Below are positions 56,191-64,000 of a DNA stretch of 64,000 nucleotides, piece after piece. Numbering within the stretch: the first letter of the stretch is position 1; each line of letters opens with the position of its first letter. This DNA is from Formosa agariphila KMM 3901 (lineage in GTDB: Bacteria; Bacteroidota; Bacteroidia; Flavobacteriales; Flavobacteriaceae), in assembly GCF_000723205.1 (NCBI RefSeq), contig NZ_HG315671.1, positions 2,453,351 through 2,517,350 on the forward strand, read 5' to 3'. The translations under genes were made by a program, and so were the position numbers. The notes beneath the pieces were generated by a model. The model was not told the DNA's origin. It saw only the letters and a program-made list of their open reading frames with translations, and ran no database searches.

Positions 56191-57447
56191 ATGAAAACAC
56201 TTAAATCATCATTACTATTTCCCACGCTATCATTTTTTTTGGTCAGTACGCTCTATGTATCTGCCCAAACTTTTCCATTTACTTTACCTGCAGAAAAACC
56301 AAACCAACCATTAAGCGCATCGATGTCACGTAATTATGATAATTATATGGCTCCAAGACCTGAAAACAACGAACTTTACACGCAATTTAAATACACTGAA
56401 CTTAAAGGTCTCGATTATAACAATCATGACGGAACAATAAGCAGAAGAGATCCTTCGAAAATTATTTTTGAAAATGGTAAATACTATGTGTGGTATACAT
56501 ACAGACACACGGCTACACCTCCTAAAGGTGCAAAATTAGCAACAGAAACAATACCTTCTGCCGATTGGGATTTGGCAGAAATTTGGTATTCTACCAGTAC
56601 CGATGGTATAACTTGGGAAGAACAAGGCGTGGCTATTCCTCGTCCACCAAAACCAAATTTAGGTCATCGCTCAGTATCCACTGCAGATATTCTAAAATGG
56701 AAAGATAAATACTATATGTATTACCAAGGATTTAGTGAAGCTAGCGGATTACGAGGTGATGATTGTCCGGTATTAATGTCGTATTCAGATTCTCCAGATG
56801 GACCTTGGACAACAACAAATAAAATTGTAATTCCGAATGGGCCAAAAGATACTTGGGATCAATATTCTATACACGATCCCTACCCTTTAGTTTATAAAGA
56901 TAAAATCTATTTATACTATAAATCTGATTTTGATGGTCAACCCGAATTAATACGAATGCAAGGTCTTGCCACAGCTGATAATCCTTTAGGACCATTTACA
57001 AAAAGCAACCTCAACCCGGTATTAACTTCTGGTCATGAAACAACTTTATTTCCTTTTAAAGAAGGTATTGCTGCATTTACAATTAGAGATGGTAACGAGC
57101 ATAACACCATTCAATTTGCTAAAGATGGGGTTAATTTTGAAATTGCTTCTATAGTAGAAATGATGCCTGCTGCCGCTGGGCCCTATATTCCGGATGCGTA
57201 TACAAACACTAAAAACGGAAGAGGAATTACTTGGGGACTTTCTCATTTTACAAATGCTACAACTTGGGATAAAAACCATGCCATTTTAGCCCGTTTTGAT
57301 TGTGATTTAAGTTTAGATGTAAATGACCCTGACATGAAAAAACATCATGTATACCTCCGTCCCGAAACTTATTTTAAACAAGGATTAAATCCGAAGCAAA
57401 AGAAACGGATTACTGAAGAAAACAATGCTGTTTTAAACCAAAAGTAA
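56191..57447 (+). CDS. GH117-like alpha-(3,6-anhydro)-galactosidase
   Basis: A 418-residue exported protein with a signal peptide (ending VSAQ) rather than a lipobox, unlike its two paralogues at 23503 and 39685. GH117 landmarks are SRRDPSK, SADWDLAEIWYSTSTDG, IHDPYPLV and SGHETTLFPFKEG. It is closest in sequence to the 23503 copy. It should remove terminal 3,6-anhydro-galactose from oligosaccharides released by the GH16 two genes upstream. Its stop overlaps the ATG of the next sulfatase (TAATG), so the two are coupled. Confidence 0.84.
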   Translation: MKTLKSSLLFPTLSFFLVSTLYVSAQTFPFTLPAEKPNQPLSASMSRNYDNYMAPRPENNELYTQFKYTELKGLDYNNHDGTISRRDPSKIIFENGKYYVWYTYRHTATPPKGAKLATETIPSADWDLAEIWYSTSTDGITWEEQGVAIPRPPKPNLGHRSVSTADILKWKDKYYMYYQGFSEASGLRGDDCPVLMSYSDSPDGPWTTTNKIVIPNGPKDTWDQYSIHDPYPLVYKDKIYLYYKSDFDGQPELIRMQGLATADNPLGPFTKSNLNPVLTSGHETTLFPFKEGIAAFTIRDGNEHNTIQFAKDGVNFEIASIVEMMPAAAGPYIPDAYTNTKNGRGITWGLSHFTNATTWDKNHAILARFDCDLSLDVNDPDMKKHHVYLRPETYFKQGLNPKQKKRITEENNAVLNQK

Positions 57448-59006
57448 TGTATCAATCACGCTTATATATTATTCGTAAAATTGTCTTTGCTCTTTTTGTT
57501 ATGCAGTATTCCTTTGGTTTCTGTCAAACAAAAAAGACAAAACCTAATGTACTCATTATTTATACAGACGACCATCGCTATACTGGTGTGCATGCCTTAG
57601 GAGGTATGAATGTAAGAACACCAAACATAGATACTTTAGCCAAAGAAGGTGTCGTTTTTACAAATGCTTTTCTAATGGGAGCATTTACGGGTGCGACATG
57701 TGTAGCAAGTAGAGCAATGCTATTAACGGGTACTAATGTGTTTGAATTACAAGACTCAGGATTCACTATCCCTAAAGACAATAAAACAATTGGTGAAACA
57801 TTTCAAAACGTAGGATATAACACGCATATTATAGGGAAATGGCATCAAGATAGCGAATCCTTAAAACGTAGTTTTACAACTGGGGATAAAATTATGGGTA
57901 AAGGTGTTTATCTTGAAGATCATTTTAGAATGCCCTACTACGATTGGGATAAAGCTGGAGCATTCAAAAAACAAGACGCCTATTTATTAGTTTATGATGA
58001 TCAAGGGGAAATCATAAAAAAATCTATTTCCAAAGAAGCAAAACGAGGGCCAACTGGAACTGAAAATAATGGCCCACACACCTCAGAAGTTTTTGCTACT
58101 GAAGCTGCTAAATATTTTAAAAATTACAACAGTGAAAAACCATTTTTAATGTATTTAGCTTTTCACGCACCTCACGATCCACGTCAAGCTCCACAAGCTT
58201 ATAAAGACATGTATGATGTTAAAGATATTCAATTAACGCCATCTTATATGTCGCAACATCCGTTTGATAATGGACATATGTTTTTAAGAGATGAAAAGTT
58301 AGCACCTTGGCCAAGAACTCCTGAAGTAGCGAAACAACAACTGGCAGATTATTACGCTATAATAACTCATTTAGATGCACAAATAGGAAAAGTGATTGCT
58401 GCATTAAAAGCTAGCGGACAATATGAAAACACTTTAATAGTATTTTCAGGCGATAGCGGTCTAGCTGTTGGAAATCACGGACTCATGGGAAAACAGAATA
58501 TTTACGATGAAGACGGTATTCATGTACCCCTTATCTTTTCTGGAAACCTCATAAAGAATAAAGGTGACCGTTATGATGCCTACGCTTATATTCATGATAT
58601 TTTTCCAACCATTTCCCAATTCACCAATGTTCCTATTCCGTCTTCTGTATCAGGTAAAAGTCTATTACCCATACTAAATAATGAAGTGAATAATGTTCGC
58701 GATTATACATACCACGCTTACCGTCAATTTCAACGTGCTTACAGAAAAGATGATTATAAATTAATTGAATACGTACGTGCAAATGATGTTTCTAAAACGG
58801 AAGGTAACTTTAAAGTGGGTTCTAAAGTAACTCAATTATTTAACATTAAAACGGACCCTTGGGAAACACAAGATCTTTCATTTTTTCCAGAACATAAATC
58901 TCGCTTAAATCAAATGCGTAAGGAAATGAAAGAAAAAGCAACAGTACTTGGAGATAATAAAGAAAGTATTGATGGTGAAAAATTTGACTTTTGGGATTTT
59001 TATTAA
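57447..59006 (+). CDS. S1-type sulfatase with CVASR motif
   Basis: A 519-residue exported sulfatase (signal peptide to about FGFCQ, residue 27). It has YTDDHRY, maturation motif CVASR (Cys85; Ala in place of Pro), LAFHAPHDPRQAP, FSGDSGLAVGNHG and YDEDGIHVPLIFSG, with the C-terminal FNIKTDPWETQDL segment. The GDSGLAVGNHG segment has Ser where most S1 enzymes have His after the metal Asp. It is the last gene of the operon that begins at 49382; its start overlaps the stop of the GH117-like gene. Confidence 0.92.
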   Translation: MYQSRLYIIRKIVFALFVMQYSFGFCQTKKTKPNVLIIYTDDHRYTGVHALGGMNVRTPNIDTLAKEGVVFTNAFLMGAFTGATCVASRAMLLTGTNVFELQDSGFTIPKDNKTIGETFQNVGYNTHIIGKWHQDSESLKRSFTTGDKIMGKGVYLEDHFRMPYYDWDKAGAFKKQDAYLLVYDDQGEIIKKSISKEAKRGPTGTENNGPHTSEVFATEAAKYFKNYNSEKPFLMYLAFHAPHDPRQAPQAYKDMYDVKDIQLTPSYMSQHPFDNGHMFLRDEKLAPWPRTPEVAKQQLADYYAIITHLDAQIGKVIAALKASGQYENTLIVFSGDSGLAVGNHGLMGKQNIYDEDGIHVPLIFSGNLIKNKGDRYDAYAYIHDIFPTISQFTNVPIPSSVSGKSLLPILNNEVNNVRDYTYHAYRQFQRAYRKDDYKLIEYVRANDVSKTEGNFKVGSKVTQLFNIKTDPWETQDLSFFPEHKSRLNQMRKEMKEKATVLGDNKESIDGEKFDFWDFY

Positions 59007-59203
59007 TTGAATCTAGCAACCTCAAAAAAATGTTTCTATTTCTAAAGGAAAACCTATTTAAATTGATTAGGTGTGGATTTTGTACTTAACTTATAATACC
59101 TACTTTTTTTTAAACTAAAAAAACAGATGTTTAGCTTTATAAAATCAAGCTAAGTTTTCACATAGACTAAGCAATTATTTACTATACAAAATCGAATTTA
59201 TAA

Positions 59204-61384
59204 ATAAAAAAACTAATATTAATAGAATCCTTTATACATTTAAATATTCAAAAATTTACAGCAGCAATTATCTGTTTCGTACTTACCTGTAATTTAATTC
59301 AAGCACAGCATTGGGATGGACAAGTTCGTGGTTCTTGGGTAGTATCAGGTGATAAAGGTGCTGCAGATATAGAGCTTGTTAGTACAAACAACATAGTCGA
59401 AATAGTAGTATCAAAAAAAGAACATTCCTCTGTACATAAAGCAGCAGAATTCCTAGCCCTGGATATTGAAAAAATATCAGGAAAGAAACCATTAATTGTA
59501 CCTAAAGCAAATAGCGGAAAAACATCCATCCGCCTAACAACTTATGGTGTAGGAAATATTCCAAAATCATTAAATGCAACAACATTAGAAGGTAAATGGG
59601 AAGCGTATAAAATAAAAACAGTAGGTAATACCATTTGGCTGATGGGATCAAATTATCGAGGAACAGCCTTTGCCACCTATGCTTTGTGTGAACGATTAGG
59701 AATTGACCCTCTATACATATGGTCGGGATATAAACCTGAGAAACATGAGAATCTTACTATGAAAGCTGTTGATATTTCTGTCAACGAACCGACCTTCAAA
59801 TATCGTGGTATGTATCACGATGATAAAGATTTAATCCCTAGACCAATTGATAGCATAGGCTATATTGCTGAAGACCCCATCGTAGCAGCGATTAATAAAG
59901 AGAGCCACATCCAAAAACTAGAACCCGGTTACCCAGAGCAATGCGGAGAAGTTGGAATGGAATGGTGGGAACGTTTTTTTGAAACAGCACTTCGCTTACG
60001 CATGAATCAAGTTGCTCCTTATGTGCGTGAACCGCGCTCATTTGAGGTCAACAAAATGGCGAGTGATTGGGGTTTATTTTTCAGCTCTCATCATTACGAT
60101 ATGCTATTATCTAATCCATGGGGTTACGAACGATTTGGCTTAGCTAAAGAGCGTGGTGTTGAAGGACCTTATAACTGGAATACGAATAAAGAAGGGATGA
60201 TTAAATTTTGGGAAGCTGGTGTTATAGAAAATAAAAGTCTTGAATGTATCTGGCCAGTTGGACTTCGAGGAACAGACGATGTAGGGATGCTTTTCCCGGA
60301 AGGAACACCAATAAATGAAAAAGGAAAAATTCTTTCTGATATTATTGAGACACAGGTAGCCTTAACAAAAGAACACCTCCCTAAAAATGCAGACCCTATA
60401 TTTCATTTTACACTGTACCACGAAGTTCAAGAATATTATGAAGCAAATCAAATGCAAATTCCCGAAGATGTCATTCTTGTTTGGAGTGACGATGGAGATG
60501 GTAAAATGAGAGCGTTGCCAAAAAACATCAAAAATAATAAGCATGGAGTATATTACCATCTTGCTTTTCATGGGGTGTCCGAAAAACAAACAGTACATAC
60601 CGTTAAACCATCTCTAATAGAAGAACAGTTTCGTAAAATTGTGAAATCGGGTGCAACGGAATATATGATGCTCAATATATCGGAGCAGCGAGAATTTGTA
60701 ATGGGAACTCGTTTTATAGCAGATATATGCTGGGATGCAAAAACAGCATTTGAAAAACCAGATGCAGCTAATCGATTTGTGAATTGGTGGAGTAATGAGT
60801 ACTTTGGAAAAGATGCAGCTGCAGATGCGGTAAAGACCTACAATAACTATTATGATATTTTGCACAGTTACGATCAAATATTTCAGGGAGCATTGGCTTT
60901 AGATTACGCACTTTACTGGCAGAAATTCCGTATGTATGGCGATCTTTTTGTCCGCAATCATTATAATAAAGATTGGTTAAATACCATGACTAAAAGGGTT
61001 GCAAAATACGATAACGTTTTTAAAATTGCTAATCGTGCTATGGAAAACATGGACGAGCAGGAAGCTCAGTTTTTCTTCGAAAACGCTATGTATGGTATGT
61101 TAATAGACTATCGTGGATCTCAAGCGGCATTAGCTATGAATAAAGCCCTATATTCTTGTTGGAACTGTAGACCTGAAGAAAGGGAGTACGCAAGAGAAGC
61201 TATGAGGTACTTATTAAAATTACAAGAAGAAACCAAACGTATGGAACGCCCACCCTTTGAAAATTGGTACATGGATACTTTTATGAGAGGACGTTATTGT
61301 CTTACGAGTGTCAATTACACCTATCTTAGACTAAAAGAATGGATGAATCAATTAGGAATAGACTATACGCAAACAGAGAATTAG
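59204..61384 (+). CDS. GH115-like glycosidase without a standard start codon
   Basis: The frame is open from 59204 (after a TAA at 59201-59203) to 61384, about 726 codons. The upstream part encodes a convincing signal peptide (FTAAIICFVLTCNLIQAQ) and the GH115 N-terminal domain (HKAAEFLALDIEKISGKKP), then GSNYRGTAFATYALCERLGI and PTFKYRGMYHDDKD of the catalytic barrel, and LVWSDDGDGKMRALP further on. GH115 enzymes are alpha-glucuronidases on xylan or arabinogalactan. No ATG, GTG or TTG occurs in frame before the ATG at 59642, which would delete the signal peptide and N-terminal domain. ATA at 59204 (before AAA AAA CTA, as in a usual ATG-AAA-AAA start) or ATT must be used, or the gene is dead. 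It is shorter than many GH115 proteins. Confidence 0.75.
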   Translation: MKKLILIESFIHLNIQKFTAAIICFVLTCNLIQAQHWDGQVRGSWVVSGDKGAADIELVSTNNIVEIVVSKKEHSSVHKAAEFLALDIEKISGKKPLIVPKANSGKTSIRLTTYGVGNIPKSLNATTLEGKWEAYKIKTVGNTIWLMGSNYRGTAFATYALCERLGIDPLYIWSGYKPEKHENLTMKAVDISVNEPTFKYRGMYHDDKDLIPRPIDSIGYIAEDPIVAAINKESHIQKLEPGYPEQCGEVGMEWWERFFETALRLRMNQVAPYVREPRSFEVNKMASDWGLFFSSHHYDMLLSNPWGYERFGLAKERGVEGPYNWNTNKEGMIKFWEAGVIENKSLECIWPVGLRGTDDVGMLFPEGTPINEKGKILSDIIETQVALTKEHLPKNADPIFHFTLYHEVQEYYEANQMQIPEDVILVWSDDGDGKMRALPKNIKNNKHGVYYHLAFHGVSEKQTVHTVKPSLIEEQFRKIVKSGATEYMMLNISEQREFVMGTRFIADICWDAKTAFEKPDAANRFVNWWSNEYFGKDAAADAVKTYNNYYDILHSYDQIFQGALALDYALYWQKFRMYGDLFVRNHYNKDWLNTMTKRVAKYDNVFKIANRAMENMDEQEAQFFFENAMYGMLIDYRGSQAALAMNKALYSCWNCRPEEREYAREAMRYLLKLQEETKRMERPPFENWYMDTFMRGRYCLTSVNYTYLRLKEWMNQLGIDYTQTEN

Positions 61385-61983
61385 TATTATAAATATGAGT
61401 AGTTTTTGTTTAAAACATCTAGACTAGTTAAAAACTATTAGAAACGAACTATTCTAAAAAAACTAATAATAAATTTAGCTATTCAGTAGATACTACTAAG
61501 TTTGTAAATGAGTGTAAAAAAAATAGACCACAGTTTAATAAGGTGTATTTCATAATACCAAATACCCTATAATCTTAAAGTTCCTACCATGAGATGACAA
61601 AAATTGTTAAAACATAAAATATTATAGCTTTTTTGAATTCAAATAACACAGAAATTAAAAATGGGATTATTGACCATTTGGAGTTTAAGTTTAGTTTTAT
61701 GATTGGCAGAAGAAACATTAAAAATAGAACTACTAAATCACAAAAAAAATATCGGATAAATCAGATTTTACAGAAGTTGTTACCTTTTTATTTGGAATGC
61801 TAGTCACAAGGTTTTATAAAGCCAATAAAATATTTGAGCAAAAATATAATCACAACTGAAAAACACAATTACAAAAAACTGAGTAAGCAAACAAATCTGA
61901 GATTATAAATTAATCTGAGATTTGTTTGCTTACTCAGTTTATGAGATACTTTTTTTTATACTCAAAAAGCACCAATTTATAAA
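61385..61983. other. Intergenic region between convergent GH115 and GH29 genes
   Basis: About 600 bases, apart from the inverted repeat listed separately, without a supported gene. Two adjacent plus-strand frames near 61630-61860 have protein-like composition (NGIIDHLEFKFSFMIGRRN; DKSDFTEVVTFLFGML) but lack starts and are frame-shifted against each other. They may be a gene remnant of unknown origin. Confidence 0.35.
61876..61940. terminator. Long inverted repeat, probable bidirectional terminator
   Basis: Arms of 29 bases (61876-61904 and 61912-61940) pair with a single mismatch around a 7-base loop (ataaatt). The right arm is followed, after ten bases, by a T-run. It lies between the convergent GH115 and GH29 genes. 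The unusual stem length is more than a simple terminator needs. Confidence 0.75.
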
Positions 61984-63552
61984 TTAATTTTCAGCATGTG
62001 TATCAATATCTCCACCTATATTATTTTCCTTATAACCTTCCATAATAACTTTAAAAGCATGTGCATAATTTGTTGGTAAACGTTTAGGAGCCTGAATAAC
62101 CAAACCGCTTTCATTACGCACCCAACTCAGTTGTTCGTCACTACCTAAAAGTGTAATACTTTCTATTTTTGAATTTAAAACCCCTATTGAAGTAGATAAC
62201 GATTTTACAACAATTTCTTTTTCCGGTGTGTCCATAACTATAATATAAAATTCTTTATCTGATTTTTTTGTAAATCTGATATCTGTGTTCTTATATTCAA
62301 TTTTAAATTTTTCAACTTTATGTCCTCCTTCAGGTAAACGCGTTGGCCCTTCACCAAATATAGTCCAAGGTCGCGTGCCATAAATAGCGTCTCCATTAAC
62401 GTTTAACCACGCCCCCATTTCAGTTAACAAATCTTTCATGACCTGCGGAATAGAGCCATCTGGGTTTGGTGGTACATTTAAAAGCATCAAACCATTTTTA
62501 GAAACAATGTCTACTAAAATATCAACTAACTCATTTGGTGTTTTAAATTCTGCACCCGGTCTATAAAACCAAGCACCTGGAGATGTATCAGTTAACCATG
62601 TTGATGTCTTTGGCTGATTTGGCCTCCCACGCTCATAATCTTTAATGGCTACCGTTTCTGTAAATGTAGATTCTTTATAAGACACCACAACCTCTTTATT
62701 CCATTCTAATCCTTTATTATAATAATAGGCTAAAAACTTTAATCTAGATTCTTCCGTCATGTTTTCTAACCACCAATCGAACCAAATAACATCTGGTTGA
62801 TATACATCTATATATTCCTTAAGTTTAGCCCACCAATCCTTATAAAATTGAGCATCGGGCGTATCAGATTCTAAACTATGCGGATTTGTATATAAATCAT
62901 AATCTTCTGGATCCACACCTCCATATTGATGCGCTGGTGCAAAATATTTCCATGTAAATGCATGATGAAAAGAACCTATAAATTTAAGCCCTTTCCCTTC
63001 TATTTCTTTTTTTAACTCTGCCGACGGATCAATGCCTCCATAATTCATAGAATTCCATCTTGTAGCTTTACTATCCCACATGGCAAAATTATCATGGTGC
63101 ATAGCCACCGGACCGGCAAATTTAGCTCCAGATTTAGCAAACAAATCTGCCCACTCTTTAGCATTAAAAGCCGTTGGCTTAAATTCCTCAATAATATGTT
63201 TATATCCAAAAATGGCAGGATCTCCATATTTTTCTAAATGATGTGTATAATTAGAAGTCGGTTTCCCATTTTTATTTGGTACTTTTACACCATCTTCATA
63301 CATCTTCATACCATGCCATCCTGCGTAAAACGTATCAGGATTCGTACCTTCGAAAGCTGCAGATACCGGACCCCAATGAGCATAAATTCCAAATTTAGCA
63401 TCTTGAAACCAATCCGGAGCAGCATTAACATGAGCTATAGATTCCCAACTTTCTTCATATTTGTTGATTTTCTCAGCTTGTTTAACAGCGTTTTGACCAT
63501 AAGTTTGTGTCAATCCAAGTAGTAATCCTAAGGATAATTTTAATGTTTTCAT
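61984..63552 (-). CDS. GH29 alpha-L-fucosidase-like enzyme
   Basis: A 522-residue exported protein (signal peptide to about residue 20). GH29 landmarks are DWFQDAKFGIYAHWGP, PVAMHHDNFAMWDSKAT and the nucleophile strand DVIWFDWW with Asp259. A C-terminal beta-sandwich follows from about residue 385. GH29 enzymes release alpha-L-fucose, and some act on alpha-L-galactose, which differs from fucose only by the C6 hydroxyl and is a building block of porphyran. In this setting alpha-L-galactosidase activity is at least as likely as fucosidase. It lies 92 bases after the end of a sulfatase gene on the same strand. Confidence 0.87.
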   Translation of the reverse strand: MKTLKLSLGLLLGLTQTYGQNAVKQAEKINKYEESWESIAHVNAAPDWFQDAKFGIYAHWGPVSAAFEGTNPDTFYAGWHGMKMYEDGVKVPNKNGKPTSNYTHHLEKYGDPAIFGYKHIIEEFKPTAFNAKEWADLFAKSGAKFAGPVAMHHDNFAMWDSKATRWNSMNYGGIDPSAELKKEIEGKGLKFIGSFHHAFTWKYFAPAHQYGGVDPEDYDLYTNPHSLESDTPDAQFYKDWWAKLKEYIDVYQPDVIWFDWWLENMTEESRLKFLAYYYNKGLEWNKEVVVSYKESTFTETVAIKDYERGRPNQPKTSTWLTDTSPGAWFYRPGAEFKTPNELVDILVDIVSKNGLMLLNVPPNPDGSIPQVMKDLLTEMGAWLNVNGDAIYGTRPWTIFGEGPTRLPEGGHKVEKFKIEYKNTDIRFTKKSDKEFYIIVMDTPEKEIVVKSLSTSIGVLNSKIESITLLGSDEQLSWVRNESGLVIQAPKRLPTNYAHAFKVIMEGYKENNIGGDIDTHAEN

Positions 63553-63643
63553 TTTTAATATTTTTCACACGAACTTGAGGACGATTCGTTGGTTATATAT
63601 TTAAGTTTTGACCTCAAACTAAGTCATAGTATTATTTAGAAAC

Positions 63644-64000
63644 TTATATTTTAGTTTTTACACCACTTTCTCTAGTTTCATTGTATAAATTGAATAATAG
63701 ATCAACCTTTGCCTTATATTTCGAGTTATTAATCAAATTTTGTTTTTCATGTTCTTCAATATTTTCATTTAAATTAAAGAGTGCCATAGGTGTTCGTGTT
63801 AAATCAGACTTATCTTTTTTATCAAAGTTTATAATCAGTTTCCAACCATCTTTTATGATAATGCCTTCTTTTCCTGTTCCAGATTGTGCTATTAAATACG
63901 GATGTACTTTATTATTGTTTTCACCTAAAAGAATAGGCAATAAATTAGCTGAATCTATACCTTGATTTTCTGCTAATTTTTGATTGGTTAGTCCTGCTAA
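63644..64000 (-). CDS. Sulfatase, C-terminal end (5' part outside window)
   Basis: The minus-strand frame is open from the window edge (64000) to the stop at 63644, about 118 codons. The sequence LAGLTNQKLAENQGIDSANLL followed by LLGENN, IIIKDGWKLIINFD and ALFNLNENIEEHEKQNL matches the C-terminal subdomain of S1 arylsulfatases. The catalytic part lies beyond the window. It probably shares a transcript with the GH29 gene that follows. Confidence 0.8.
   Translation of the reverse strand, partial: LAGLTNQKLAENQGIDSANLLPILLGENNNKVHPYLIAQSGTGKEGIIIKDGWKLIINFDKKDKSDLTRTPMALFNLNENIEEHEKQNLINNSKYKAKVDLLFNLYNETRESGVKTKI

Overview
The window comes from a low-GC bacterium of the Bacteroidota, most likely a marine Flavobacteriaceae. 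The evidence is A+T-rich coding sequence, near-absence of Shine-Dalgarno sites, many secreted enzymes and lipoproteins, one protein with a type IX secretion (Por) C-terminal sorting domain, and gene families typical of red-algal galactan degraders. It is a large polysaccharide utilisation region: ten S1-type sulfatase genes (two cut by the window edges, one broken by a stop codon), four GH16, three GH2, three GH117-like, two GH28-like, one GH115, one GH29, one further beta-propeller hydrolase and a beta-helix protein. A cytochrome P450/ferredoxin/ferredoxin-reductase/alcohol-dehydrogenase cassette matches the 6-O-methyl-D-galactose demethylation system known from porphyran-degrading flavobacteria. 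The best substrate guess is therefore methylated, sulfated agar/porphyran-type galactan; this is inference from gene content.

Layout. 1-6528 (+): end of a sulfatase; a Crp/Fnr regulator; a small operon behind an Fnr-like palindrome (GlcG/HbpS-type protein, beta-propeller-Dabb fusion, SDR); another sulfatase. 6536-7447 (-): AraC regulator, divergent from 7593-16845 (+), an eight-gene operon of P450, ferredoxin, ferredoxin reductase, Zn-ADH, GH16, GH2, esterase and outer-membrane porin, closed by a clear terminator. 17012-36408 (-): T9SS beta-helix protein, sulfatases, GH117-like lipoprotein, cytochrome-c-bearing dehydrogenase-like lipoprotein, stop-interrupted sulfatase, Asp-box protein, two unusual GH16s and a sulfatase, with several decayed gene remnants between them. 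36753-48016 (-): a compact operon (transcribed from 48016 down) of Na+/solute symporter, FAD oxidoreductase, GH2 with inserted domain, GH117-like, beta-propeller hydrolase and GH2, facing a LacI regulator (48174) across two LacI-type palindromes. 49382-59006 (+): tight seven-gene operon of three sulfatases, two GH28-like, GH16 and GH117-like. 59204-61384 (+): GH115 with no recognisable start codon. 61984-64000 (-): GH29 and the end of a sulfatase.

How it may work together: secreted GH16 enzymes cut the polymer; periplasmic or surface sulfatases remove sulfate; GH2, GH117, GH29, GH28 and GH115 enzymes trim oligosaccharides; a porin and a sodium symporter admit products; cytoplasmic P450 removes the methyl group as formaldehyde, which the ADH (and possibly the esterase) could handle. 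No SusC/SusD pair, tRNA, rRNA, CRISPR array or intact insertion sequence was seen. The most unusual observations are an apparently circularly permuted F5/8C domain nested inside a GH16, a golvesin-like domain nested in a GH2 jelly roll, the start-less GH115, the in-frame stop in a sulfatase, and the series of gene remnants in the minus-strand block.
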